This document shows positions 12,604 through 24,654 of a DNA stretch of 64,000 bases, in pieces. Origin of the DNA: Moniliella sp. 'wahieum' (taxonomy: Eukaryota; Basidiomycota; Moniliellomycetes; Moniliellales; Moniliellaceae); contig RSEE01000020.1 in assembly GCA_003971905.1 (NCBI GenBank), positions 1-64,000 on the forward strand, given 5' to 3'. The notes under the pieces were generated by a model, which saw only the letters and a list, made by a program, of their open reading frames with translations, did no database searches and was not told the DNA's origin. A program made the translations under genes and the position numbers. Within the stretch, counting starts at the first letter, position 1. Each line of letters opens with the position of its first letter.

Positions 12604-14991
12604 CTACAGGCCCATGTGCTCAAGAGCCTGCTGCCTCCAGTCCCACTGCACCAACGAGATGATCCTGCCCGTGGCGTCGCGCAGGCCCACCCCTGCCTTG
12701 GTGGGAGTCAAGTGCAACGTCGGCGCACCCCTTTCGATTGGCGGCAAGGCGGCCCAGGCAGCCATGCCCTGCGACCCCGCTCCCTTTCCCACCTCCAACT
12801 CGGTCGCACACAGGGGGCCAGTGCGGGCCCAGTGGACCAAGACGGCCAGGTCCCATGGCAGTTGCCTTTGTGAGTGGCGGTAGCACGCACCGTCTGCCCC
12901 GCGAAGCAGAAGCAGGTTCCCCTCGCATTCGGCCCAATGCGTGTCGCCCCGTTGGATTTGACCATGCGGGTTGATAAAGTAGCCGTGGCTGACCCCCGTG
13001 GTGAATCCATCGATCCGCACCAGCTCGCATTGCGCCGATGCATGTTGAAAAAGGCATTGTAGTGTCGGAAGAGAACGAGGCAGCCTTTGCGGTACTGGAT
13101 GACCAGCGTCTCTGTCGTGCTGTCAACATGGATCCGATCAAAGCACAAGTTGGAAAGGGTGTCATCCTGTCCTATCACTCGTTAGCCCTGCCGCCCACCA
13201 TATGAAAACCAAAGGCAGGCAATCGGCTCACCATATCCTCATCCCACCTCTGGCACGATACTTGCATGGATCCATCTAGGGACGATGGGCCTGCAAATGT
13301 GACACGGCGCGCATAGGCTTCACTCCGGTGGGTGTGCCTTCCGGTGACAAGAGTCCCATGTGCATACTCCAAACCGCAGTTCCAGTGGCGGCCGAAACGG
13401 CGCGAATGTCCAGCTGGTCATGCCCCTGATGCACGAAAGGAACCGACACGAAAAAGAACGAGCCGTCAAACGCGACGCTCTCTCGTAACACACCCAGTCA
13501 GCCAGGTGATGGTCATAGTCATCCCTGTAGAACAATTCCGGCCAGACGCAAAACATGCACACACAATGTCAGAAAACACATCCGAACAGAGTGCAGCGAG
13601 AGTAGGGTGCAGATAGGTCTCCGCTAAGGAAAGAGAAAAGACGGGTTCGTACCGTTGGGCAGCTAAGGATATGCTTCGAAATGGCTGGGGTCCCAATAAC
13701 CCACCTGTTGCTTGTCTGAGGAGATGTTGAATATGGTAAATTTACCTTCGTCTTGAGAATTGACCGTGAAAAGGCTAACAGGACAATTGAAGGTCAAGCC
13801 GGTGTATAAGGCGGGTTAATATATCGGTACAGACAACAAAGCGCTGGAAACGAAAACTCATACCTGGATAGGAGGGGTGGAGCAAAAAGTCGGGCATTAG
13901 TAGCACATGGAACCGTGCACAGTTGTTTCAAGTGTCCTGAACGAGGAGGGTGCCCAAGCTTGGACGGAGGTATACTCGCTTCTGTTTGGAAGACGTAGGC
14001 TGGTTGCCCGCGACCATCAGCACACATGCAGATTTTTAGGAACAAACATTAATACCAATCATCAGACGCCCCTTCAAAAACATTTTGCCGGGAAAAGGGG
14101 GGAAAGGATCGTCATTACTCACATAGATGTTCAGAAAGGACACTCACAACTATGTTCCCCCACAGGCAAACGTATCGAGGGGTAAATTTGGTATTGGGGC
14201 AGTTGCGATTCTGATGTGCCCTCCATTGTCGAGTCGTATATGCTGTAAGCCAATCCCGCTCCTCAACCACCGATGGGGGGGCAAGAATGGTACCGTCAGG
14301 AAACTCAGTGACAAAGTCATTCTGAAGCGGCGTCATAGGTGGGGCCCCACTTCCAACGACAGTGTGGGGACGTTCGCGCGGATGGCAAAACGGAATGGTG
14401 CCAGAATCCGTTCCAACGCCAAGTTGCCGCGCCATAAGGTGATGGAACACTACCAGCCGGTCCCACGATTTGGGAGAATTGTGCACAGCCGGGGGTCCCA
14501 GGTATGAATGTCAAGGTCAGGCAGTTGCATTGGCGATTCTTCGGTGGATGGTGTACCCAGGTGCCACCGCCGAGCCAAGCGATGCCAAAGCGCGGGACAA
14601 GTGAGACGGCATGCCAGGCTGTTGAACATATGGCATGCGCGTATAGGATGAAAACTGTCAGCGGGCAAGTAATAAGAGAAAAAAACGATACAGGAACAAA
14701 GAGAAGAGAGGAGACGACGCACCACGACATGTGCGGCCGAGGCGCACAATCTCAGCGGGTGCCAACACACCCGATGCCGCGATTTCCAGGCGCAGTTCAA
14801 AGGCAGCAGCATATGATGGAGATGAAGCAGGACGAACTGGCGGCAAATGCGCGAGGTTGGTGGCAGCACGCACGAACCACACGGCCGTCGGACGACCGAG
14901 GCTGTCAAAATGCATATAAATATGCCGATGTAACGCCACTCTGTTCGCTCTCTTCGAACCGGAGATCCACGCCCCCCAACACTAAATCCAT
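12604..14991 (-). CDS. Putative F-box protein with propeller-like C-terminal half
   Basis: F-box proteins are substrate adaptors of SCF ubiquitin ligases. The gene begins MDLVLGGVDLRFEESE at 14991. An F-box-like helix pair follows (LRLEIAASGVLAPAEIVRLGRTCR, about 14720-14790). An intron of roughly 110 nt then leads to CPALWHRLARR and WDRLVVFHHLMARQ. These match the usual 'CRxW ... LWRxL ... W+xLY' pattern after an F-box. Downstream exons carry strand-turn-strand segments such as QLDIRAVSAATGTAVWSMHMG (about 13360-13420), suggestive of a beta-propeller. The last exon ends QALEHMGL at 12604. Several introns and some frame slips make the exon map approximate. The F-box call rests on pattern memory, so the target is unknown. 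Confidence 0.5.
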
Positions 14992-16029
14992 CGATCAGAG
15001 ACATACATATCTTGTGCGATAATCGCCGATAATTGATAACACTGCGGATTTACCCCGCATCCGCAGTAACAAAAACCCCCAATAGGCTCCTTAGCTTTGT
15101 ATTCCTCCCTCGTGTGCACCTCAACATATACAAACGTCAATTAGCGCTGATACTCTGATCCGCTGACGCGGGAAGCTGACTGAAGGAGGTAGATCTCCGG
15201 ACTCAGGGTAGGTACAGGAGGCTATCGCACGTTTGGGCTATATTGTGGGCCGAAGCTCATCTCCCTGACAGTGACCTATTTAGCGCCATAATTGAGGCAT
15301 TGGGGGGACCGTTGAGATGACTGCACAGTGGAGTTTTGCAGTTGTTGTGTGATATACTATGACTGTGTGTAGTTCTGCAGCTGTGGGACATACTATTGCC
15401 TTTGACTCCTCTACATAGTTTGGAAAACAACGAGACAGACGCTAAACAGAGCGTTTTCTTTTTGGTTATCTTCCTTCACCCTCTCCCGCTCTTTCGAGTC
15501 GTCCTTGTTTTTGTCAGCTATAAGCTCTGCTACAGCACTCTGTTTTGTGGTGGATACACTCTTCCTCCATTGATTATTCGTTTCCCGCATCTCCTTTTTC
15601 TCCTTAGTAGTTGTGTCTCGTCTTCGAGTATGACAAGCATCACACACTTACTATTATGCGTACCACACAAAAGTGTAGAATAGCTCTCGTGCCAGGATAA
15701 GAGTCTCTCCAATATACATTCTCAACATCCACAATTCACATATATAGTACACCTAGATAATTCCATCCCTCGTGCGTGATGCACGCACAAATGGCTTCGC
15801 TCTGGTATCAGCCAAAGGCTAAGGCCGAGGTTCCATCATAGGGAGGAGAGTTAAAGATCTGCCAGAAAGATATACCTACTCCACACCGCATCAGAATGTT
15901 GCACGCCGGCTAGCATTGTGTTATTCCGAGGCAAGAGAGAAATGATGGACGAGGGCTCGTTAAATGAGAAAAGGGTGTGTGTGTCCTTGGCCTTAATTCG
16001 GGTGACTATAGGCCCAGCTTTCATTCCCT
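14992..16029. other. Intergenic, no recognised gene
   Basis: About 1 kb separates the start of the F-box-like gene (-) from the 3' end of the next gene (-). A GATA-rich patch (GATAATCGCCGATAATTG) lies about 30-45 bp upstream of the F-box-like ATG. A pyrimidine-rich tract spans 15460-15620. No family motif is visible in any frame. Confidence 0.6.
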
Positions 16030-19000
16030 CTAGCACTGAATGGGCCCAAAATGAGAATCAAACCAGCCGTCCATGTCCTGCCAGTATCCTTCGGAACGAA
16101 CAAAGTATTTCCGCACCATAGTCGGGGTACCTCGTCCGGCCAAAGGTAGTTTAGAACGGAAAGGCGAGGAGGGAGTTGGAGTGCGGACAGGTGGTAAAGG
16201 CGACCGTTTTCCTGATGCGTAAGGCGACCTTTTTCCTGATGGGTAAGGAGATCGCTTTCCTGATGGCTGCGGGGAGGGTGCGGGAGATACTGGCCTTCTC
16301 CTTTGTTGCAACAGAAGCACTTTGGTCAAAACAGCCTGGGACCCAATGGCGTATTTAGTTTGAGCCTCTGTGCCCGCCTTGAGCGGGTCGAGAGAAAAGT
16401 GGCTGGCCCTTCTTTAGTGGAGCGTCGAGCCGAGCGAGGGGAACCTTGCGTTCATTCGCCGCCTTGGCCACGGCTACCTCCAAATCATCCATCTTGTTGG
16501 CCACGTATGGAGCCCACGCCCAATCACCCTGTTCCGTGAAGCCACCAGAGGAGCGATAGGCCTCGCCTACTCCCCACCCCACGGCTGGAGCATGACGGTC
16601 GCCTCTTGGATGCGTGTTGGCCGCCTGCAAAGGGGAGACACTTGCCCCTCCCTTTTGCCTCATCCCTGTTCTTGGCGTCGCGGACCCGCCCACTGTACGC
16701 CCCAATCCGGACCAGACTCGTCCCAGAGCGCGTATGGCCGGGGGAGGTCGGGAATCCATCGCTGAGGACGACCTGCCTTTGACGAGAGAGTGCCGGTTGC
16801 GTGTATAGGTAGGAGAGAGCAAGTTGTTAGCTTCATCTCTGGAGACAAGGCTGGTCCAGGAGATCGGGATGGAGGGGTCTTGAGTGGGTCCATAACTGTG
16901 GTAGGCTGGACCAAGTTCGGGGTGGCACGGGTGGAAGCCGTCACCAGTCGAAGCGGTACATTTCGTTCCCCTTTGAAACGGCAGTAGGGCTCGAAGCCGA
17001 GCTACCTCCTCCCTTTTCATGCGAACGGTGCGAAAAAATTCGGCTTGCCTTCTTTTCCTCATTCGATTGAGAACGGAATGGTGCTCGTGAGGTACCAGGA
17101 GCTGCAATTGGGGATCCGAGTTTGTTTGCCAATGGTTTCGGCTGAGGGGGATATGAACAGTTGATGCACGGAGCAGCGGAATGCGGCTGGCATGAAATGG
17201 AATTCGCGACAACAGTGTTCGGCTTGCTGGTGTTGCTGGATCAAGAGTAGGGGAGGTGCTTCCATCGGAATGGGATCCCTTCATAGAAGAGGCAGCATGT
17301 GAAGGAAACCGTGATGTCAGTCTCCATGAAAAAGAGGAGGCCACAGCAGGTTGTGGAGACGTGTCCTGCTGCGGCAGTGAAGGTAGGGCAGGTTGGTCCG
17401 AGGCAGCGCACTTCACTGAAGTGCGCGATGGAGTATCCTCCTCCACCACTCCGGCAGTCCAAGAAGGGACGATCCCTGGGATGAGAGAGGAACCGACCGA
17501 GCCGGTGATGGGGCTAGTGCTCGTAATACTGGCGACCGCGGAGTGCCTAGTGGCTTGCCACGGGACCAGAAAAGAAGCGCTGCTTGGGTGGCTCGGGTGT
17601 GTCGGACGACTGGCCGACGGCTGAGGGGTCTGAGTGCGAGGCGTATCCCAATAATGAGGGGGGGAGGCATAGGAGAGGTCAAAAATATTGGACCTGTAGA
17701 TACCGAGGAATGGACGAGGCAAGCGAACGCAAGCTGCTGTTGAACTCGCCTAGTTGTGCGCGTAAAGTCGTTGATCCGCACCATCAACGCCCCTTTCCGC
17801 TGCTCTATATCCTGCATCCCCGCAATCAAACGGCCATGAGGCGCATGCTGGATCACCACTGCCAAGGAAGCCTGAGCTCGATCCAAGGCAGAAAGATAGT
17901 ACTCTTTGCGAGAGGTCCAAGTCTGAACAGCCTTCGCAAGCTCTTTCTCAGCCTCGACCATACTTATCCCGACGTCGCTTGATGTAGAAGGATCCTTGAG
18001 AGCGGATTGAGCTTGAGTTAGTGCCTGCTCTGCTGTGGACATAACAGTCTCCAGAGTGGTGCAAAGGTTGGCTGCATGCTCGGGCACTAAATCAGGAGTA
18101 CTTAGGTCTGCCGCCGCCTCGTTCCGGGCAGCGACGACTTGCACCTCGACCTGTTTCCATTCACGTTCGAGTGTCTGGAATTGTAGCGTGATCCACTTAG
18201 ACAGAGGATCGTGCTGGCCGATGCGCCGTCTCGTCCAATTGCTGGCGAGGTGGAGGAGGACGGTTGGATATTCTGAGGCGCCCGCAGGTCCGGGGCAGCG
18301 ATAGAAAGGGGGAAATGAGGGCATGGATCAGCTCGTCGTCAAAACTGCCCGATGTCACCCCAGTACTCATAGTGTGTTAGCGGAGGTAAAACTGGAAATA
18401 CTGCCGGCAGAGTGGTGGAGCCGTTGATGTCGCTCTAAATTGGGAAATGGTTTTCCCCCTACGCCCCCTTGCCTGAGACCCAATAAGTGGACGCCGTTTT
18501 CGGAAAACATTAGCCCGTGATTTGCATCTTGCTTTTCCAGCTCTGCAACGGCCGCCATGGCCTTGTTGCCACATTGATTTGCCAGATCCAAGGCATGGTC
18601 TAGCATCGCTGGTCCTCTGCATCAGCGGTTCCTGATGGGGACAATGTTCCCTCATCTTCCTTGGCCGCGTGACGACGCTCGTGGAAAATAAACAGGGCAA
18701 CACGAACGGCATCGATGGCAGCGCTCCAGGAGAGGAAAGCCGATATACAGGGATTGGTGGGGCTGAGGTCGGTGGTGGGGGGGGGGTAGGAGGTGGTTGA
18801 GGAAGGTTGAGGGGGCTAAGGTGGGAGTGGGGACAGGCTGGGGAGGGTCGTTCCTGGTGGGAAGCACGTCAGGGCAGTTGATCGAGAGCAGGTGTGAACA
18901 GAGAAAAGGGCAGGCGAAAGTGAGGAAGAAGACCCATCGTGGGCCTGCATGCTCAAATCAATGGCATTCTGAGCGTGGGATGCGCTCGGCAAGAAGGACA

Positions 19001-19242
19001 TTGGCATGCCGGGCGGAGGCGGAGGGCTGGAACTGGGGTTGGGACTGGGGCTGGAGAGGGGCGAAACGTCGTCGGAGGCGGCTATATTTGTGTTGGGCAG
19101 ACGGAGGCGGAGGATGGCGCGTGCCCGCGCGCGTGCGCTGGCCAGTGCGGCTGCACGGGGCGATGAAACGGCGGGCGGTGGGGAGAGGAGGCTCAGGGGA
19201 GAAGATGCGCGGGGGGTGGCTCGTGCTGCTGATGGAGGGCAT
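16030..19242 (-). CDS. Hypothetical coiled-coil and Ser/Pro-rich protein
   Basis: I do not recognise the family. From the 5' end (19242, MPSISSTSHPPRIF...) there is a Pro/Ser-rich head. A segment with LANQCGNKAMAAVAELEKQ (about 18530-18600) follows. Next comes a predicted coiled coil with many Ala/Glu/Gln heptads (17750-18250, including MVEAEKELAKAVQTW and DRAQASLAVVIQHA). A long Ser/Thr/Pro-rich region with a basic patch, RMRKRRQAEFFRTVRMKREE (about 17020-17070), lies beyond it. The C-terminus contains a short internal repeat SGKRSPY (about 16200-16270) and ends GWFDSHFGPIQC at 16030. Frame changes occur near 17740 and 16400, and one or more introns are likely around 18300-18370. The repeat KRSP and the basic patches suggest a phosphoregulated scaffold, but that is inference. 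Confidence 0.5.
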
Positions 19243-19858
19243 TGGATGGAGCGGGGAAATGTGGGCAAAAGGGAAAAGGAGGGAGCACGAGTCGGGCAAT
19301 AGGCTCTCGATGGTGCCCACTTAGGAACATGACTTATCCATCGTGCGCGTGATGTGTGCCAGATGCTCTCCTTCCTCCTCTGTACGAACCCCGCGTGGTA
19401 ATTATTAGCTCCACCAGCCCAGCTACTTACCCCTCATTGCGCCACTGTGAAAGTTTCCACTTTTCTCGCCCCTCGCCGTCCCTCTCTCCTTGTGAATTCA
19501 AAGAATTTGCAGGGCTTCAACCACCACCGAGACCATAACTACTAGAACCGCTTCTATGACTTGCTCATCGATCATGATCGAGCTCGGCTCCGCTGTGTGT
19601 GTGGTACTAATAGCTACGACTCTATGGGTGCAACATCAAAATATTGAGTCGAAGCGTATTGGCCCTATTAGGGAGAGAGAAAAGACAGCAGGAGATAAAA
19701 GCGAACACGCCGGCCCGAGAGCACAAGGGATGGCGCACGTGCGAGTCCAATTAAAGTTTAAGGTGACCTGGTGCCCGCGTACTACCAGAGGTCCCGTTCA
19801 GGAAGCCATCATCTTTTCACGTCACAAAACATCACAGATACCCCCGCCGATGAGAGAT
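19243..19858. other. Intergenic, no recognised gene
   Basis: This 616 bp lies between the 5' end of the coiled-coil gene and the 3' end of the P-type ATPase, both on the minus strand. It should include the promoter of the former and the terminator of the latter. No motif stands out. Confidence 0.6.
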
Positions 19859-22800
19859 CTACCACGCCGCCTTGGCTACCCAACTGCGCGGGAAGCAGCG
19901 CACCAGCAACTTGCGGCATTCGTCCATCACGATCACCCCCAGCGCCAGAGGAATGGGGATGAACCAGAAGCGGATGGGAACAGGTGCAGTACCAAGGTGG
20001 TTTGGAACCAATTCACCTCAGTCACCAGAATTGCAATCCCAATGGATACCAGTGGACCGAGCAGCACCGATAGGTTGCGGCGCTTCTTGTTAAAGATCGG
20101 GTCGGACTGGAGTAGCGACATGCGTTTGGACCGAACCGAGAGTAGGTTGCCGATCTGCATGATGACCAGCGTGACGAAAAAGATCGACTCGCCAACGTTG
20201 GTAAAGTTGGTGATCTCTTCGGCCGTGTAGCCATGGAAGCCGTCACCCCAATTTTCATACAAAAAGAACAGGTCCCCGATGTTGAAGCCTCCGTCTTGCT
20301 TAAGGTACAAAAAGAACATGCCCATCGCGCTCAGCATTTCCATCATACCCACAAACCCATATGCCTGACCATACAGCTTAAAGTTGACGAGATGTTCCTG
20401 TTTCTTCCGGGGTGGCAGCGATAGCAGATCAAACTCCTCCTTCTCAAAGATCATGCAGAGCGAGCAAGCCAAATCGGTGAGAAGGCAGATGACGATCATC
20501 TGGAATGACGACAGGGGAAGCTGGAGAATAAATACTGCGAGTCAGGATCATGTCAAAGGCAGCAAGGATACCCTAGGAGGGATGCTGGTGGGGACGTACT
20601 GGGACACCAAAGAAAACATTGGCAATGATTGGTATGTCTTCCGAAAAGGACCCAGCCGGAAGAAGGTAACAAATGACCTTCTGCAAATTCTGGAACACCA
20701 GCCGCCCCAGACGCATTCCTTCAATGATAGACGAAAAGTCACCGAGCAGAACGAGGTCGGCCGCCGCCAAGGCCACATCCGAACCGGACACCATCGCGAT
20801 GCCTACGTCGGCAGCGCGGAGAGCGGGAGAATCGTTTGTACCATCGCCAGTCATGGCACAGATGTACTTGCGCTGCTGGAACTCTGAAAGGATGGCCAGC
20901 TTTTGCTCTGGCGTCGTCCGAGCAAAGACGACTTCTTCGCAGCGGCAAATAACATCCCACTGCTGTTGTGTGATGAGTGGAATCTCTTTTCCCTCAATGG
21001 CTAAGGCAAAAGGGGGCTCCGCCTCCGAATCATGCGGTACCTCTGCCACCCGAGCAACCCTTTCACTTGATGTAAAGATACCACACATCTCAGCAATCGC
21101 CGCCGCTGTGGTGATAAAATCACCAGTCACCATAAAGAAGCGGCAGCCCGAGCGGCGACAGTCTTCAACGGTCTTCCGGATCTCAGGCTTCGGTGGGTCG
21201 ACAATCCCAACCAGGCCCAAACACTCCAAGTCAGTCATGGTGCGCGTCTCTTCTTCCGTCGGCCACCATTGGGTCGGATCGGCTTTAGACGCAATGGGCA
21301 AGCGCGAAGCGACGAGAATTACCCGTTGCCCTTGGGCTGACATGTTCTTGTGCTTCCATCACCGCTTTGCGCTGGTGCTCGGGCATGGAACACTTGGCCA
21401 GCAGAATGTCCGGAGCACCCTTGAAAAGGACGGTGCGTGCCCGAGCTGGCGAGGAAATCTGCTGTTGACAGGCGGTCATCATGAACTTATTGGTCGAGTT
21501 GAAGGGAAGAACAAAGACACGCTCATAGGCAGCCAGGGTGCTCTCGTATGTCGCGCTGTTCGCCACATAGTTGAGCACTGCCACATCCGTCGCGTTACCC
21601 CGCGCGATTCCGTGTTCGAGATGAGGTTCCCCGTTCGTACTCGACTCGTCGTCCAACTTATCCTTCTCAGCCTCCATCGACTTGGTCTCCGATACCGCTA
21701 CTACCCCTTCGCTCGCTTCAAAGAATGCGTCGTTGCACAGAACCAGGGCACGTTCAAAGTGTTGGTAGGGGGGCTCAGTCCGGGCCTTCTGCAGAGCGCC
21801 CTCAGAATCTTGCACTTTCCCGTCGCAGTAGACAGTGGTAACGGTCATCTTGTTGGCAGTCAGGGTGCCAGTCTTGTCTGACAAAAGCACATTACCGTTC
21901 CCAGTGTCTCGACCGTTGCCAGCGATTTGGGAAGCACATCTGCATCCCGCATCCTTCGCGCCACCAAAGAAAGAGTCGAAGTCACCGCCATTGGCATTCC
22001 CTCTGGAATAAAAGACACAACGACGACTTTACAGAGGAAGAGAGCCGAAACGAATATGGTAAAGTCAGTTTTTGCAAAACATATGCATTTCTTCCCAAAA
22101 GGGAAGGGAGTCTCATGACGTACCATAAGGTTGACAATGATGCCCGAAGTGCTAAGGAAGCCCTTGTGGTGCTTGCGCAAGTAAGCAAGCCAAAAGATCA
22201 ACATGGAAAGGATGAGCCCAATGGTGAGGGTCACAATAATGAAGAAGCGATTTACTTCTTTCTTTTGGAGGTTGGTCGTCTTCTCCTTGCCCGTGTTGGT
22301 CAGCCGGTTGATCCGTCCCATCACCGTTTTGGGGCCGGTGAGAAGCACGAGCCCAATGCCAGAGCCGGCAGTGACATACGATCCGAGAAAGGCAACCGCT
22401 TTCGACTCGAGAAAGTTTTCTCGGTAGCATCCAGTTCCGCCGACACTTCCTCAGATTCACCCTCAGAATGGACCGATCAAAGGCCAAGTCGTTTGAGCCC
22501 GAGACAAGACGAATGTCGGCCGGAACACGTGCCCCCTGGGTCAAACCACCACATCGCCCATCACCAAGTCGGCAGCGGGAACGGTAATCTTTTTGCCGTC
22601 GCGCAACACCACTGCATCCGAGGGGAGTAATCCCATAATGAGTTCATTACGCGAGTGGTGGACCAGTCTTGGGCAGCGTTGAAGAGACCTTGAAGGACAA
22701 CGACAATCAAGATGAGAATCGCAAGGGCTAGGTTGTAGGCCTGGGGGTCCGGATTCCCCAGCGGCTTGTAACTGACCCCCAACAATATGACAGCGAGCGA

Positions 22801-23443
22801 GAGGATGGCTCCAAACCCACCAAAGAACCAAAAGAACAGCTTGATGAAGTAGTTTTGGTTTCTTGACTTGAACACATTGGGGCCATCCTTGCCCAGTCGT
22901 TCCTGCGCTTCAACCGCGCTGAGCCCCGTGGCGAGATTGACTTTCAGCTTGGCTGCTACGTCCGTTGCCGGGGTGAGGTGGTAGGACAGTTTAGAAAAGT
23001 AATCGGCATCGAGCAGCAGGGTCTTTTTGGTAGCTTTTCTTTCTTCCTGCGGGACAAACAGGAAGGCCAAGCTTGGCAGAAAGACCTTCTGAATGGTCTT
23101 GATGCGGTGGTAGTCCTTGTGCTGGATGTCGCCGACTTGGATGGAGAGGGTGTGAAACTCGGTGGGCAACAGTGCGCCTTCGCGCATCTGCACCGATCGG
23201 ACAGACTGAATGGTGTTGGTGCGTGAACCGAGTCCGGCCGGATGGGAGACGTGGGCAGGTACCGCGCTGTGTGGGGCGCCGTGCTGCGCCCATGGCATGG
23301 TCACGGGCACTGCGAGCAAAGGCAGCTGCCACCGAGTTGGAAGCTGAAAGACCATGGGCCAACGTCGGAAGCGCTGGCAGATCTTCGCCCGTTTCAGCGT
23401 CTGAAACTGTTGTGGCAGTGTGACGATGATCGTAGTCGCTCAT
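19859..23443 (-). CDS. Na,K-ATPase-like type IIC P-type cation ATPase
   Basis: This is an ATP-driven cation pump with ten membrane segments. It begins MSDYDHRHTATTV at 23443. Features in order: cation-ATPase N domain (ATGLSAVEAQERLGKDGPNVF), M1-M2, actuator with GDVVV and the GES of TGES (about 22460), and M4 with FIPEGMP (about 22000). The phosphorylation site SDKTGTLT follows (about 21870), then KGAPD in the nucleotide domain, MVTGD, and the hinge TGDGTNDSPALRAADVGIAM (about 20840). M5-M10 include LLTDLACSLCMIFE, which aligns with the Na,K-ATPase 'TDMxPAxSLAYE' region. It ends PRSWVAKAAW at 19859, like the usual C-terminus. Introns are 20521-20599 (clean, joining FFGVP to LPLSSFQ) and about 22027-22123. 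Several one-base slips are present, including within TGES. MVTGD is followed by FI rather than the animal HP, which I recall as typical of fungal members. The ion transported is not settled by sequence. Confidence 0.85.
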
Positions 23444-23552
23444 GTTGAGAAAGCGGCAGGACGAACGAATCCAAAGGAGAGAGGGCTGAGAGGGGAGAGG
23501 CGATATGGGGGAATGAGCTGGGGGATATATAGACGAGAGTGCTTGGGGAAGG

Positions 23553-23564
23553 CATATATATAAG
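23553..23564 (-). promoter_or_regulatory. TATA-box candidate of the P-type ATPase gene
   Basis: On the minus strand this reads as an alternating TATATATA element, about 110-120 bp upstream of the ATG at 23443. A second, shorter TATATA lies at about 23525. Position and sequence fit a TATA box, but no expression evidence is available. Confidence 0.4.
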
Positions 23565-24490
23565 GTGAATCCACATGCAACACAGGGTGTAGCCTCGTGC
23601 AGGGCTCTCGTTCTACTCTCCGTACAACTAAAAAGCAGAGGAAGGTGCATGCCTCCGTGTGTCGCAGTGACATCCTGCTATAGGGTATCCGCCCTCAACG
23701 TTCAACAGGGGGTGTGGGATCTTCGCCAGGTCCCAAACGATAGAGAGTGCTCCCCAAGCCACACCGCGCGGGTGGCCGTATCCAGGTGCTAGTGAACAGC
23801 ACATGTGTTAGTTGGGTCGCACAGAGCTCCGCAATAGCGTATTATTCTATCCGAAAGAGTGTCTCCTAAGCAATGTGGGGCCCCTTCTGTGTGCCTCCAC
23901 AAAAGTTGCGCTCTGTGTAGGTGCAGACACAGCCAGGTAGCCAATGTCACATGTATAGGCCAGAGGGAACCACTAATAGTGGACGAGGGCTAAGGGGAAA
24001 AAAGGTGTGTGTGCTGTGCGAGTTCGTCCGCAAATGAGGCACAGAGCACGCCGATGTAGAGGTGCCAATACTATGTTGATGATGATAACAAGATGGAACC
24101 TAGTACTCTCTGCCTTATTGGCTACTCTCTGCTTTATGGCACCAAGCGTGCAATTGAAATCTAGAGCACAAGGGAAGAGGAGTGGCTGCTCAATGATTTC
24201 GCAGCTAGTACGTTCCCTACACCGGTAAAAAGCCGATCTCAAGCTCCAATTGGCAGCCTTCTCGAGCTCATTGCGGCCAGTGTATTGCCCTCGGCCCACG
24301 CACGTGCCAGAGGCACACGCTGTTGGTCGCACCAAGGCGCTCGAACTGACTGTACTGATAATTCGCTGTGGGTTTTTTGAAGAGTATACTCCATGCGCGT
24401 CACGCGCGCACCCCACACCCACGCTATACCTAGGTGTTCAACTTGAACGTTTAATATAGTGTGGTTTCAGCGCGTGTCACATGTCCGTAC

Positions 24491-24509
24491 TTCAAGCTTC
24501 AAGCTTCAG
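24491..24509. repeat. TTCAAGC heptamer array
   Basis: Two full copies of TTCAAGC plus a partial third form overlapping AAGCTT palindromes. It is the same unit as at 190-320 and (reverse complement) 33019-33046. Confidence 0.85.
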
Positions 24510-24611
24510 TACGTTCTCCTCAACGATGACGGTCATCGACCGCCTGCCACGTAAACGGCAGAACTGTGGGGGTAGCCATCAGTACCAGTGTACCTGAATA
24601 TTGCGAAAGTC

Positions 24612-24632
24612 GCCTAAGGCCTAAGGCCTAAT
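24612..24632. repeat. GCCTAAG heptamer array, 3 copies
   Basis: Three head-to-tail 7-bp units (the last is GCCTAAT) create the palindrome AGGCCT at each junction. It is the same unit family as the array at 56774-56794. Confidence 0.9.
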
Positions 24633-24640
24633 GGCCACAG

Positions 24641-24654
24641 TCATTAATCATTAA
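24641..24654. repeat. TCATTAA heptamer array, 2 copies
   Basis: Two tandem TCATTAA units create the palindrome ATTAAT. They lie only 8 bp from the GCCTAAG array. Confidence 0.8.
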
